From Candidatus Zhuqueibacterota bacterium (GTDB taxonomy: Bacteria > Zhuqueibacterota > Zhuqueibacteria > Residuimicrobiales > Krinioviventaceae), in contig JAFGKD010000123.1 of the NCBI GenBank assembly GCA_016928775.1, positions 1-64,000 of the forward strand: 64,000 nt of DNA, written 5' to 3'. This document shows positions 1 through 7,928 of this stretch, in pieces. How positions within the stretch are numbered: position 1 is the first letter of the stretch; each line of letters opens with the position of its first letter. A program made the position numbers and the translations under genes. Below the pieces are notes generated by a model, which worked only from the letters and a program-made list of their open reading frames with translations, did not search any database and was not told the origin of the DNA.

Positions 1-37
1 CACGCAGTGTGGCCGAAGGCCACAACCAAAAAGCATG

Positions 38-187
38 AACCACAGAGCGCACAAAGGACACCGAGGATGATAGAAGGTATTTTTAAATCGAAAAAGAACA
101 ATAAAGCGAAAAGAAAATATTTCATATGATGTTGTGTTCCTTTTTTGCTGGATGTAATTCTCTGTGTTCTTTGTGTCCTCTGTGGTT
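38..187. repeat. Imperfect inverted repeat with 28-base arms
   Basis: The left arm (38-65) and the reverse complement of the right arm (160-187) match at 24 of 28 positions; the core reads AACCACAGAG followed by a CACAAAG block. The 94 bases between the arms are A/T-rich and show no open frame worth calling. A separate short perfect hairpin (TGTGGCC, loop GAA, GGCCACA) lies at 8-24. This intergenic stretch (1-333) holds no convincing gene. The arms could be ends of a miniature mobile element or a dispersed palindromic repeat; there is no transposase nearby. Confidence 0.6.
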
Positions 188-256
188 GGCTTAAAAACTT
201 TGGCAAGAAAACACGATGTTGCAGATGTGTAGTACGGATTGTAAATCATTTTCAAA

Positions 257-311
257 TGCGGCCAAAGACCGCGCGTTGACAATCCGCGGCTCCTAAATTA
301 TGCAATCTGCC
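257..311 (+). repeat. Dispersed intergenic repeat, copy 1
   Basis: This stretch begins with a near-palindrome (GCGGCC, loop, GACCGC) and ends in CTCCTAAATTATGCAATCTGCC. A related sequence occurs at 49738-49792 in the same orientation, also starting with a GCGGCC hairpin and ending in CTCTAAATTTGGCATCTGCC. Roughly three quarters of positions agree by eye. Both copies sit between genes, next to the 3' end of a minus-strand gene. Confidence 0.5.
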
Positions 312-333
312 CCCTAATCACTATGGGTAAAAG

Positions 334-771
334 CTACTTTTCCGAGTCAACTGAAGAATCGGAAGACGCTGCATTTTTTCTTTTGAAAAAAGAAAATATT
401 TTCAGGAAAAATTCCTTGAGTTTCGTCCAAAATCCTTTGGCAGATGGAGTGAGCATGTCCGCTCTTTTCGTCAAATATGATTGCTGCTCTTCGGCCGTCA
501 GATCCTTGCGACCCTGGTTTTCATGATATTCCCAGTCAAGGCGCTTGACCAGATCATCTCCGATGGTCACAATCTTGACTTCAATTGTCTCCCATCCCAG
601 CATTTTGCAGGCATGCAAACGACGGTAGCCACTTAACAGCTCATACTTTTCCGAAATCACAATCGGCTGAATGAGACCTATCGTTTCTATCGATTTTGCC
701 AATGCATCAAGTTCTCCCTCATCCATACGAATGCGATCACGGATGATAATATCTTCAATTGCGACTTTCAT
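334..771 (-). CDS. ParB N-terminal-like domain protein, stand-alone
   Basis: A 145-residue protein. Residues about 1-75 form a ParB/sulfiredoxin-type N-terminal domain, including the LLSGYRRLHACKMLGW segment that corresponds to the CTP/DNA-contacting GxRR box of ParB. The C-terminal third is a basic amphipathic stretch rich in Phe and Lys (FWTKLKEFFLKIFSFFKRK) that could contact membrane or nucleic acid. It lacks the helix-turn-helix and dimerisation domain of chromosomal ParB, so it is not the segregation protein. Its start overlaps the stop of the upstream radical SAM gene by four bases, so the two are translationally coupled. Role unknown; a transcriptional or enzymatic adaptor is possible. 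Confidence 0.75.
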   Translation of the reverse strand: MKVAIEDIIIRDRIRMDEGELDALAKSIETIGLIQPIVISEKYELLSGYRRLHACKMLGWETIEVKIVTIGDDLVKRLDWEYHENQGRKDLTAEEQQSYLTKRADMLTPSAKGFWTKLKEFFLKIFSFFKRKNAASSDSSVDSEK

Positions 772-2096
772 CTTTTCACCTCCAATTTTTTAGCAAGATT
801 TTGCCTTCTTGCATATGTAAAGAGCTCCACCAGTTGTCTTCGATTCAAATCCCTGGTCTCAACAGCAAAAGACGAAGAACGATACAAGTTCCAGTTTGCG
901 CGCATCGAATCTGTGATGTCGAGCTTATCATATAGTGCACTCCCTGCCGGAATATAAAATATTGACGGTCCAACAAGTACGTCCAAATTTAATAAATAGT
1001 CAATACTTTCTTTCACCTCGTCGTATGTTTGTCCCGGTAATCCTATTATGATATAGACCGTTACAAAAAATCCGATTTCCCGGGCCTTCTTGATGATGGT
1101 TTCCAGCTTTGTTATGGAACCTTGCCGATTCATCCGAGAGCGCAGCGTAGCATTCCGGGTAACGAAAGATAAATTGATCTGTCGAAAACCAGCTTTGAAC
1201 ATCAGCGCAAGCATTTGAGCATTGAGCGTGGGATAGCAGAGGCCGTTCATTGCCGTAAGCTCGATATCCGCCAAAACCGGATCCGAGATGATGGCACCAA
1301 GAAAAGATAAAAACCAGCGTCGATTAAAAGTCAGGTTATCATCTTCAAAATTATAAAGCCGGACGCCTCTGTAGATATAATTTTCTCGCATTTCGTGCAC
1401 AACATGCTGTATCTGCCGATATTCTATCTGACGACCGAACATGTTGTGCACGCTACAGAACTGACAGCGGAAAGGACACCCACGACTTGTTACAAGTGAA
1501 ATATAGGGTCTTTTGCCAATTTTATAATCCGTCGCTTGTATTAACCCATGCGGTGGCTGTAAATATTTCCAATCAAATGTTTTTTGACTATTTTTTTCCA
1601 GCTCACTTGTAAACCGGGGAATGCTTGTCTCGCTTGGTCCGACAAGCACATGATCTATGGCACGGCATCGTTCTGCACTTGCGTGCGGAAACGCAGTGGC
1701 GTGGTGACCACCAATGAAAATTGGAACATTAAAATTCCGCTTTATCAGCGTCGCGAGTTTTGCGACGCTGGCAAAGTAGGCGGTAAATTGCGAAGAGATG
1801 CCGATCAAATCCGCCTGCGCATGCTGCACACGTTGCACGATGTCGTCGTCCGAAATGCCGAAACGATAATAATTTTTGAACAAATAGGGATTGTGCGCAA
1901 AATAACTTTCGAGATAGCTAAAATCCTGCGGGATTGATAATTGTCTTTTTTTGGGCGGATTCAGGCAATCGAGAATCTCCACCGTATGACCGAGCTCCTG
2001 CAAAACCGCGGCAGTGTATAATAATCCCAGGGGGTATAGCCGAATTGCTGTGGTATAAAAATCTTCAATCGGCGGCTGAATCAACATAAATTTCAT
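768..2096 (-). CDS. B12-binding domain radical SAM protein
   Basis: 442 residues. The N-terminal ~150 residues are a cobalamin-binding Rossmann-like domain (begins MKFMLIQPP; contains DLIGISSQFTAYFASV and IFIGGHHATAFP). The radical SAM core follows with the cluster motif RGCPFRCQFCS, the CxxxCxxC that binds the 4Fe-4S cluster and S-adenosylmethionine. This is the BchE/P-methyltransferase-like architecture, typically methylating or rearranging unactivated carbons. The substrate cannot be read from sequence. It is co-transcribed with the ParB-like gene downstream (four-base overlap). No peptide or natural-product genes flank it. Confidence 0.85.
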   Translation of the reverse strand: MKFMLIQPPIEDFYTTAIRLYPLGLLYTAAVLQELGHTVEILDCLNPPKKRQLSIPQDFSYLESYFAHNPYLFKNYYRFGISDDDIVQRVQHAQADLIGISSQFTAYFASVAKLATLIKRNFNVPIFIGGHHATAFPHASAERCRAIDHVLVGPSETSIPRFTSELEKNSQKTFDWKYLQPPHGLIQATDYKIGKRPYISLVTSRGCPFRCQFCSVHNMFGRQIEYRQIQHVVHEMRENYIYRGVRLYNFEDDNLTFNRRWFLSFLGAIISDPVLADIELTAMNGLCYPTLNAQMLALMFKAGFRQINLSFVTRNATLRSRMNRQGSITKLETIIKKAREIGFFVTVYIIIGLPGQTYDEVKESIDYLLNLDVLVGPSIFYIPAGSALYDKLDITDSMRANWNLYRSSSFAVETRDLNRRQLVELFTYARRQNLAKKLEVKR

Positions 2097-2156
2097 TTAT
2101 TGTCAACCAATTTAAGTATATGCCTGGTAAAAAACAGCACAAATGGAACGAATGTG

Positions 2157-2744
2157 TCACTCTAACAGATACTTTTTGTCAACGGAATCTTGAATGAGTG
2201 TCCGGGCAAATTCCCAAAGCTCTGGCGAAGCATCGGCGATGATAGCATTCTGTTTGCGCACCATGTCAGAAGTGACATTGTGTTTTCGCCAGGTCGATCC
2301 TTTTGTATAATAGTTGTGCATCAGCGGCAGCAGTCGATCCAGGCCGCGCGCGAATTTGGCTTCCGGTGTGGATCGCTCCTCGAATTCATCCCAGAGAAGG
2401 CACAGTTCCGCAGCCTGATCTTCCGGCAATAACGTAAATAATCGGTCTGCCGCAGCGCGCTCGCGATCAGCTTTATCCTGATTGCCGGAATCATCATATA
2501 AAAATGTATCACCGGCATCAATTTCAACAATATCGTGGATCAACATCATCTTCACGATCCTCAGGATATCGAGCGTGTGCGGCGCGTATTCCGAGAGCAA
2601 AAGGACTGCCACCGCCGCGTGCCAGCTATGCTCCGCTGTATTCTCAAGACGTGATTCATCAAGCAAAAAAGTTCGACGAACAATATTTTTCAGCTTGTCA
2701 ATTTCCAGGATAAATAAAATCTGCTGCTCCAGTCGTTTGTTCAT
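2157..2744 (-). CDS. HD-domain hydrolase (YfbR/HDDC2-type nucleotidase)
   Basis: 195 residues with the HD metal site: His in TAEHSWHAAVAVLLL, then HDIVEIDAGDTF, which matches the HD...D pattern of the YfbR and HDDC2 5'-deoxynucleotidase family. Length is normal for the family. The expected reaction is dephosphorylation of deoxynucleoside monophosphates in the cytoplasm. The start overlaps the end of the UDP-glucose dehydrogenase gene by four bases, implying co-transcription. The exact substrate is inferred from family only. Confidence 0.8.
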   Translation of the reverse strand: MNKRLEQQILFILEIDKLKNIVRRTFLLDESRLENTAEHSWHAAVAVLLLSEYAPHTLDILRIVKMMLIHDIVEIDAGDTFLYDDSGNQDKADRERAAADRLFTLLPEDQAAELCLLWDEFEERSTPEAKFARGLDRLLPLMHNYYTKGSTWRKHNVTSDMVRKQNAIIADASPELWEFARTLIQDSVDKKYLLE

Positions 2745-4129
2745 GGCTCCTCAAAATGCGTTCGTGGCGGATTGCCGATACTGTAAACATTAAAGCCAAT
2801 TTTGAATAAATTGTCCCGGTCGATGATATTGCGCCCATCAAACAAAAATGCCGGCTTGTGCATGGAATTGTACAACCGCTGGTAATCCAGGCTTTTATAA
2901 TCCGACCATTCCGTCAATATAGCAATGGCGTGCGCACCCTCCGCTGCTTTATAGGGATCAGCTTCAAATGATATTCTATCGACAATATCATCAAGGTCCA
3001 TTCTGGCGTTGTCCAGGGCTTGCGGATCACTGATCACAATGTTTGCTTTTTCCTCAAATAATCGACGCGTGATAAAGATGGCCGGCGATTCGCGCGTATC
3101 GCCGGTGTTTGCCTTGAAAGCAAAACCAAAGAGGGCAATTTTTTTGCCAGCGACAGTGTTAAAGAGCGCCTTGAGCATGCTGCGGACGAATCGCCGTTCC
3201 TGGTATTCGTTCATTTTAACCACTTGTTCCCAATATTCGGCTACTTCGTACAAACCATACGATTCAGCGATATAAACGAGATTGAGAATATCCTTCTTGA
3301 AACAACTGCCGCCAAAGCCGACGCTGGCATTCAGAAACCGGGCGCCAATGCGGCTATCGCGCCCGATGGCATAAGAAACCTCGGTTATATTGGCTTCGGT
3401 CTGCTCACACAGAGCGGAAATGCTGTTAATGGACGAGATGCGCTGTGCCAAGAAGGCGTTGGCGACCAGCTTGGATAATTCCGAGCTCCAAATATTGCTG
3501 GTGACGATGCGATCTCGCGGCACCCAGTTGGTATAGATATCAACGATTTCTTGTCGCGCTTTTTTGCCACGTGCACTTTCCCGAGATCCAATGAGGACAC
3601 GATCCGGGTTCAGCAAATCATTGATCGCTGTGCCTTCGGCTAAAAACTCGGGATTTGAAACAATATCAAAATGGATACCTTTATCATTCGGATGCAATAT
3701 TCGCTCGAGCGCGGCGGCGGTTCGTACCGGCAAAGTACTTTTTTCAACAATAATTTTATCCGATTCGGAAGTTTTCAGAATATCACGCGCGGTTTTTTCC
3801 CAATATTGCAGATCCGCACTTTTTCCAGCGCCTTCGCCAAATGTTTTTGTTGGTGTGTTGACTGACACAAATATAATGTCCGCTTCTTTGATGTTGCCTT
3901 CTATGTCCGTGGAAAAAAACAGATTACGATCTCTGGCTTTTTTCACCACATCCGACAAACCAGGCTCATAGATCGGCAAGTCGTCGGTTTGCCAGGCCTT
4001 TATGCGCGCGGCATTGATATCAACCACCGTCACTTTATACTGCGGGCATTGCGCGGCGATCACCGCCATGGTGGGACCGCCGACATACCCGGCGCCAATA
4101 CATAATATCTTTTTTGGGATAGGTGACAT
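2741..4129 (-). CDS. ugd: UDP-glucose 6-dehydrogenase, animal-type
   Basis: Oxidises UDP-glucose to UDP-glucuronate with two NAD+. The reading frame extends further upstream, but the protein proper starts at the ATG at 4129 (MSPIPKKILCIGAGYVGG), giving 462 residues. The Rossmann motif GAGYVGG, the NTPTKTFG loop, EFLAEGTAI, and the catalytic cysteine in GFGGSCFKKD are all present. Conserved blocks such as AFLAQRISSINSISALCE and the C-terminal KPAFLFDGR read like the animal UGDH branch rather than the shorter enterobacterial Ugd. No glycosyltransferase or capsule genes are adjacent. Confidence 0.93.
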   Translation of the reverse strand: MSPIPKKILCIGAGYVGGPTMAVIAAQCPQYKVTVVDINAARIKAWQTDDLPIYEPGLSDVVKKARDRNLFFSTDIEGNIKEADIIFVSVNTPTKTFGEGAGKSADLQYWEKTARDILKTSESDKIIVEKSTLPVRTAAALERILHPNDKGIHFDIVSNPEFLAEGTAINDLLNPDRVLIGSRESARGKKARQEIVDIYTNWVPRDRIVTSNIWSSELSKLVANAFLAQRISSINSISALCEQTEANITEVSYAIGRDSRIGARFLNASVGFGGSCFKKDILNLVYIAESYGLYEVAEYWEQVVKMNEYQERRFVRSMLKALFNTVAGKKIALFGFAFKANTGDTRESPAIFITRRLFEEKANIVISDPQALDNARMDLDDIVDRISFEADPYKAAEGAHAIAILTEWSDYKSLDYQRLYNSMHKPAFLFDGRNIIDRDNLFKIGFNVYSIGNPPRTHFEEP

Positions 4130-4280
4130 AATCCTGATTCTCCAGATAATTGGGTGAAATTTAACAAATTGTAGATCAAAGTGAAACAGTTTGCATAAAA
4201 TCATCTTGAGCTTTTGCCAAAAGATGTTAAATTCAGTGAAAACTCTCCTGCATCTGTGCATCAGCTCGAAAGGTTTTCTC

Positions 4281-5498
4281 ATGAACAAGCTGAAAAAAAT
4301 TCTCACTGCCATTGGTCCCGGATTTATTATTGCTTCGATCGTCCTCGGCCCCGGCAGCATCACTGTCTCTTCAAAGATTGGCGCCACGCAGGCTTACTCG
4401 CTTCTATGGGTTATCGTCCTGGCCGGCCTGGCCATGGGCACGTACGTCTATATGGCTTCACGCTTTGGCGTGACGCATGAGAAAACAATCCTGCAGACTA
4501 TATCGGACACCTATGGACGCTGGTTTGCTGTGCTCATTGGTATCTCCAGCTTTGTCATGGCGACGAGCTTTCAGTTCGGCAATAACCTCGGTGTCGCTAC
4601 CGCGATGCACAGCTTGACTGGCGTCAGCGAAAGCATCTGGCCGCTGTTTTTCACTGGCGCAGCGGTTTTTCTTATCTTTTTTGCCAAAGGCCTCTACAAA
4701 ATCCTGGAAAAATTGATGATGGTGCTTGTTATGACCATGATCATTGCATTCTTGCTCAATCTTATTTTCACCAAACCGGACCTGCTGCAGACAGCCAAAG
4801 GTTTTATTCCATCGCCACCACAGGGAGGTATGGAAGAGCTGGCCGCATTAGTGGCTACGACGTTTGTGCTGCATGTAGCCATTTACCAGTCCTATTTATC
4901 GCAAGAGAAGGGTTGGAAAATAGCCGATATGAAGCGCGGCTTTCGTGATACAGTAGCGAGTATCATCATGCTGGGCGGCATTACCATCATGATTATCATG
5001 ACATCGGCGGCTGCTCTGTACCCAAAGGGCATTGTGGTCTCCACGGCAGCGGATATGGCGATACAACTGGAGGCGCTGTTTGGCAGCTATGCCAAAATCA
5101 TTTTCAGCATTGGCTTGTGGGCCGCTGCATTTTCATCGCTGACAGTGAACGCTGTTGTCGGTGGCGGATTGCTCTCCGATGGTCTTGGCCTCGGACGCTC
5201 TATGGAAAATATAGCAGCACGCCTTTTTACTATTTTGTCCATGCTCATCGGTATGGCGATTGCTGTCTTTTTTAAAGGCAATATCGTGCATGCGCTGGTC
5301 CTGGCGCAGGCATCGACGCTTTTTGCCGTACCCGCGGTGGCCATCGGACTGTTCCTTGTATTGAATAACCGGCGGATTATGGGAGCGTATGTCAATACCT
5401 GGAAACAAAATATCATCGCTGTGTTTGGCCTGGTGCTTATTTTGTTGATGGTCTATTTCAAATATCATCAACTGGTGGTAAAAATCGGGCAGCTCTGA
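4281..5498 (+). CDS. NRAMP-like membrane transporter with altered metal motif
   Basis: About 405 residues with some eleven hydrophobic segments. I choose the ATG at 4281 (AAAGG upstream), where the NRAMP N-terminal signature IGPGFIIAS begins. In true NRAMP metal transporters helix 1 has DPGN and helix 6 has MPH, which bind Mn/Fe. Here helix 1 reads GPGS (residues 23-26), so both acidic and amide ligands are missing. The helix 6 region reads VLH (residues 196-198). The fold is NRAMP/LeuT, but the ligand set suggests a different substrate or altered coordination. It stands alone, divergent from ugd. A paralogue with a different substitution lies at 25592-26827. Confidence 0.85.
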   Translation: MNKLKKILTAIGPGFIIASIVLGPGSITVSSKIGATQAYSLLWVIVLAGLAMGTYVYMASRFGVTHEKTILQTISDTYGRWFAVLIGISSFVMATSFQFGNNLGVATAMHSLTGVSESIWPLFFTGAAVFLIFFAKGLYKILEKLMMVLVMTMIIAFLLNLIFTKPDLLQTAKGFIPSPPQGGMEELAALVATTFVLHVAIYQSYLSQEKGWKIADMKRGFRDTVASIIMLGGITIMIIMTSAAALYPKGIVVSTAADMAIQLEALFGSYAKIIFSIGLWAAAFSSLTVNAVVGGGLLSDGLGLGRSMENIAARLFTILSMLIGMAIAVFFKGNIVHALVLAQASTLFAVPAVAIGLFLVLNNRRIMGAYVNTWKQNIIAVFGLVLILLMVYFKYHQLVVKIGQL

Positions 5499-5621
5499 CA
5501 TTATCCGTGTTTCATCCATGAAATCCGTAGCTCATAAACTATACTAAAAACAATATTTTTGAGCGATTGCCAAAAGCCATTGCCGCAAAGGATTGTGCCG
5601 GAATGTGCCGAACGCGCACCA

Positions 5622-7919
5622 TCAGTACCATATACTGAGCCCGAGAGACGGGATGAACGGCATGGTATAAATCGTCGCATAATGAAAGTTTTTTGTCACA
5701 CTACCATCACCATTCTCGGTATCGAGGGTATAATACATCCGTTCATAAATATTCTGCTGGTTAAAAAGATTAATAAAATCCAGATAGACCATAAGACGTG
5801 AAGCTTTCCAGCGACTGCGATAGGATAATCGTACATCAACGCGCGAATAGTCCGGATAACGGCGTTCGTTCCAAGTCGATTTGACATAGCGTGAACGATC
5901 GAACAGGTGCCAGGTATAGCCGCTGATTTCATTATAGGGCAAACCGGTGTCGTACCGCCACACCGCATTGATGCCCCAATGCGACAGGATCGCGACATCC
6001 AGCATGGCACTCACACCGTGACGGCGATCATAGTTGAAAGGAATCCAGATTTTATCATAATTGTCGCGATATTCGCTTTTGGCAAAAGAATAGCTGAGCA
6101 ACCCGGAAAGGCGCCCCCGGGGGCCTTTTGCTTTCTCGAGAACAAGATCAAATCCTTTGGCATATCCGTGCCCGCTGTTGTGCGCCAAATAATCGACGCG
6201 ATCTCGGGGCAGCAGCAGACGGCTAAAGTTTTTGTAATAGAGCTCAAAGCGTGTTGAAATATCATAGCCCCATTGGCGATCAACTCCCAGAATATAATGC
6301 GTCGCGCATTCGGCTAACAACTTTTCCGGGTGATCAGCAAAATTTAGCGGCACATCGCGGGTGAAAATGGTCATGGCATCGGGGTACTGGAACACATTAC
6401 CCCAAAATGCATGTATTTTCATTTGTGGTGAAATATGATATGCCGCACTCAATTTGCCGCTCACATCATCTTTTTTTATCAGCTCGTCATAGTCATAGCG
6501 TATCCCGATTGTGGTCTCCAATGGCTGCACAATCTTCGCTGTATAATCGATATAGGCTCCGACATGACCGGAGTTTTGATCAAAACGAATGTCAGGCGGC
6601 ACATCCCGGCGGGTAAAATTTACACTCACGACATTGGTCTCAAGATCGAGTCGAGATGTTTCTGAAAAAGCATACAAGCCAGGCGAAAGCTGATGCCTCT
6701 TGTTCAATGCGATAGTAAAAGCCTGATGAACATTCAAACTCGATATTTTTGACATATAATTTCCCGAGGCAGCCGCCGGATCGGATTTATCGGCGAACAG
6801 TTTATAGTCAAAATTTTCATCAAAAAGTGCCGCACGAAAAAAAGCACGCGTGTTGTTCGACAATCGGCTCTCCAGTCCCACAATATGTAGATTCAACCGG
6901 GCGTCTTGTTCAATTTCAATGTCCTGCTCCGCTTCAGCAATCATCCTGGTGCCTTCATCTGCGTGCAACAGCTTATAGGTGAACTGGGTATTTTCCGACA
7001 GATCATACACCAGCTTGCCGTCAAGATCGAACATATACGGCAAAACTGACTGCTTGTTGGCGTAAGGCTTGGCAACGATATCCATATAACTGCGGCGTGC
7101 GGAAATTAGCCAGGCGCCTTTTTTGCCGGGCAATGGACCTTCAAGTGCAATGTGACTTTGCAAGAGATCGATGCTGCCGCCAATGCCAAAACGGTCTCGA
7201 CGGCCATTTCGACTCTCAATGCTCAGGACAGAGGATAAAAAATCACCGTATTGTCCCGGGAAATGTCCCGTATAAAATTGCGCATGGCTGATCGTCGATG
7301 AATTGAACAAACCAAATCCACCTCCAAGCAAAAGTCGCATGCGATAGGGATCGGGGATACAGATTCCGTCCAAAAAGACAGCATTTTGATCCAGTGATCC
7401 ACCTCGTAGCGCATACGCGCCGGTATAGTCACCTGAGCTCACGACACCGCCGAGCAGCCGTATCGCCCGATTGACATCGTTGAACGTTCCGGCAATAGAT
7501 TCGGCAGCTTGCGGATGAATACCCAGCGTACCAGCACGGGATATATCGGGCTCGAGTTTTAATAGTCGATTGGCATCGATCTCAACCGTATTTATATGCA
7601 ACATTGTCGGTTGTAAACGCGCATCCACTCTTTTTGTTTGACCGGGTGTGAGTATAATATCGTGTAGCGTATCCGCTTGAAATCCAATAGATGCAAAGAT
7701 GAGCGAATACATCCCGGCCGGCACATTGTCGATCAGATAGGCGCCCTTGGCATTTGAGGACGCGCCGAATGCTGTTTCGGCTATCGATACATTGACGTCC
7801 TGTAAACTGTCGCCAGTTTCAGCATGCGTGACAATGCCCAGCAGTCGGCTCGTTTCCTGCGAAAAAGTGGTTGAGAGCAAAAGAGCGAAGAAAACAAATA
7901 CAAATATTTTGACGTTCAT
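5622..7919 (-). CDS. TonB-dependent receptor with carboxypeptidase-like N-terminal domain
   Basis: 765 residues. A signal peptide (MNVKIFVFVFFALLLSTTFSQ) is followed by a CarboxypepD_reg-like beta-sandwich (about residues 24-110: GIVTHAETGDSLQDVNVSI), a plug domain (GGVVSSGDYTGAYALRGGS) and a 22-strand-type barrel ending in aromatic LSIWY. It should import an unknown ligand across the outer membrane, powered by TonB-ExbB-ExbD. The gene starts nine bases after the propeller lipoprotein gene, so the two form an operon. No SusD partner is present. Confidence 0.88.
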   Translation of the reverse strand: MNVKIFVFVFFALLLSTTFSQETSRLLGIVTHAETGDSLQDVNVSIAETAFGASSNAKGAYLIDNVPAGMYSLIFASIGFQADTLHDIILTPGQTKRVDARLQPTMLHINTVEIDANRLLKLEPDISRAGTLGIHPQAAESIAGTFNDVNRAIRLLGGVVSSGDYTGAYALRGGSLDQNAVFLDGICIPDPYRMRLLLGGGFGLFNSSTISHAQFYTGHFPGQYGDFLSSVLSIESRNGRRDRFGIGGSIDLLQSHIALEGPLPGKKGAWLISARRSYMDIVAKPYANKQSVLPYMFDLDGKLVYDLSENTQFTYKLLHADEGTRMIAEAEQDIEIEQDARLNLHIVGLESRLSNNTRAFFRAALFDENFDYKLFADKSDPAAASGNYMSKISSLNVHQAFTIALNKRHQLSPGLYAFSETSRLDLETNVVSVNFTRRDVPPDIRFDQNSGHVGAYIDYTAKIVQPLETTIGIRYDYDELIKKDDVSGKLSAAYHISPQMKIHAFWGNVFQYPDAMTIFTRDVPLNFADHPEKLLAECATHYILGVDRQWGYDISTRFELYYKNFSRLLLPRDRVDYLAHNSGHGYAKGFDLVLEKAKGPRGRLSGLLSYSFAKSEYRDNYDKIWIPFNYDRRHGVSAMLDVAILSHWGINAVWRYDTGLPYNEISGYTWHLFDRSRYVKSTWNERRYPDYSRVDVRLSYRSRWKASRLMVYLDFINLFNQQNIYERMYYTLDTENGDGSVTKNFHYATIYTMPFIPSLGLSIWY

Positions 7920-7928
7920 TGTCTTGCC

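Noticed and set aside
38..187. CRISPR array
   Set aside because: Only one pair of inverted arms; a CRISPR needs three or more direct repeats with uniform spacers.
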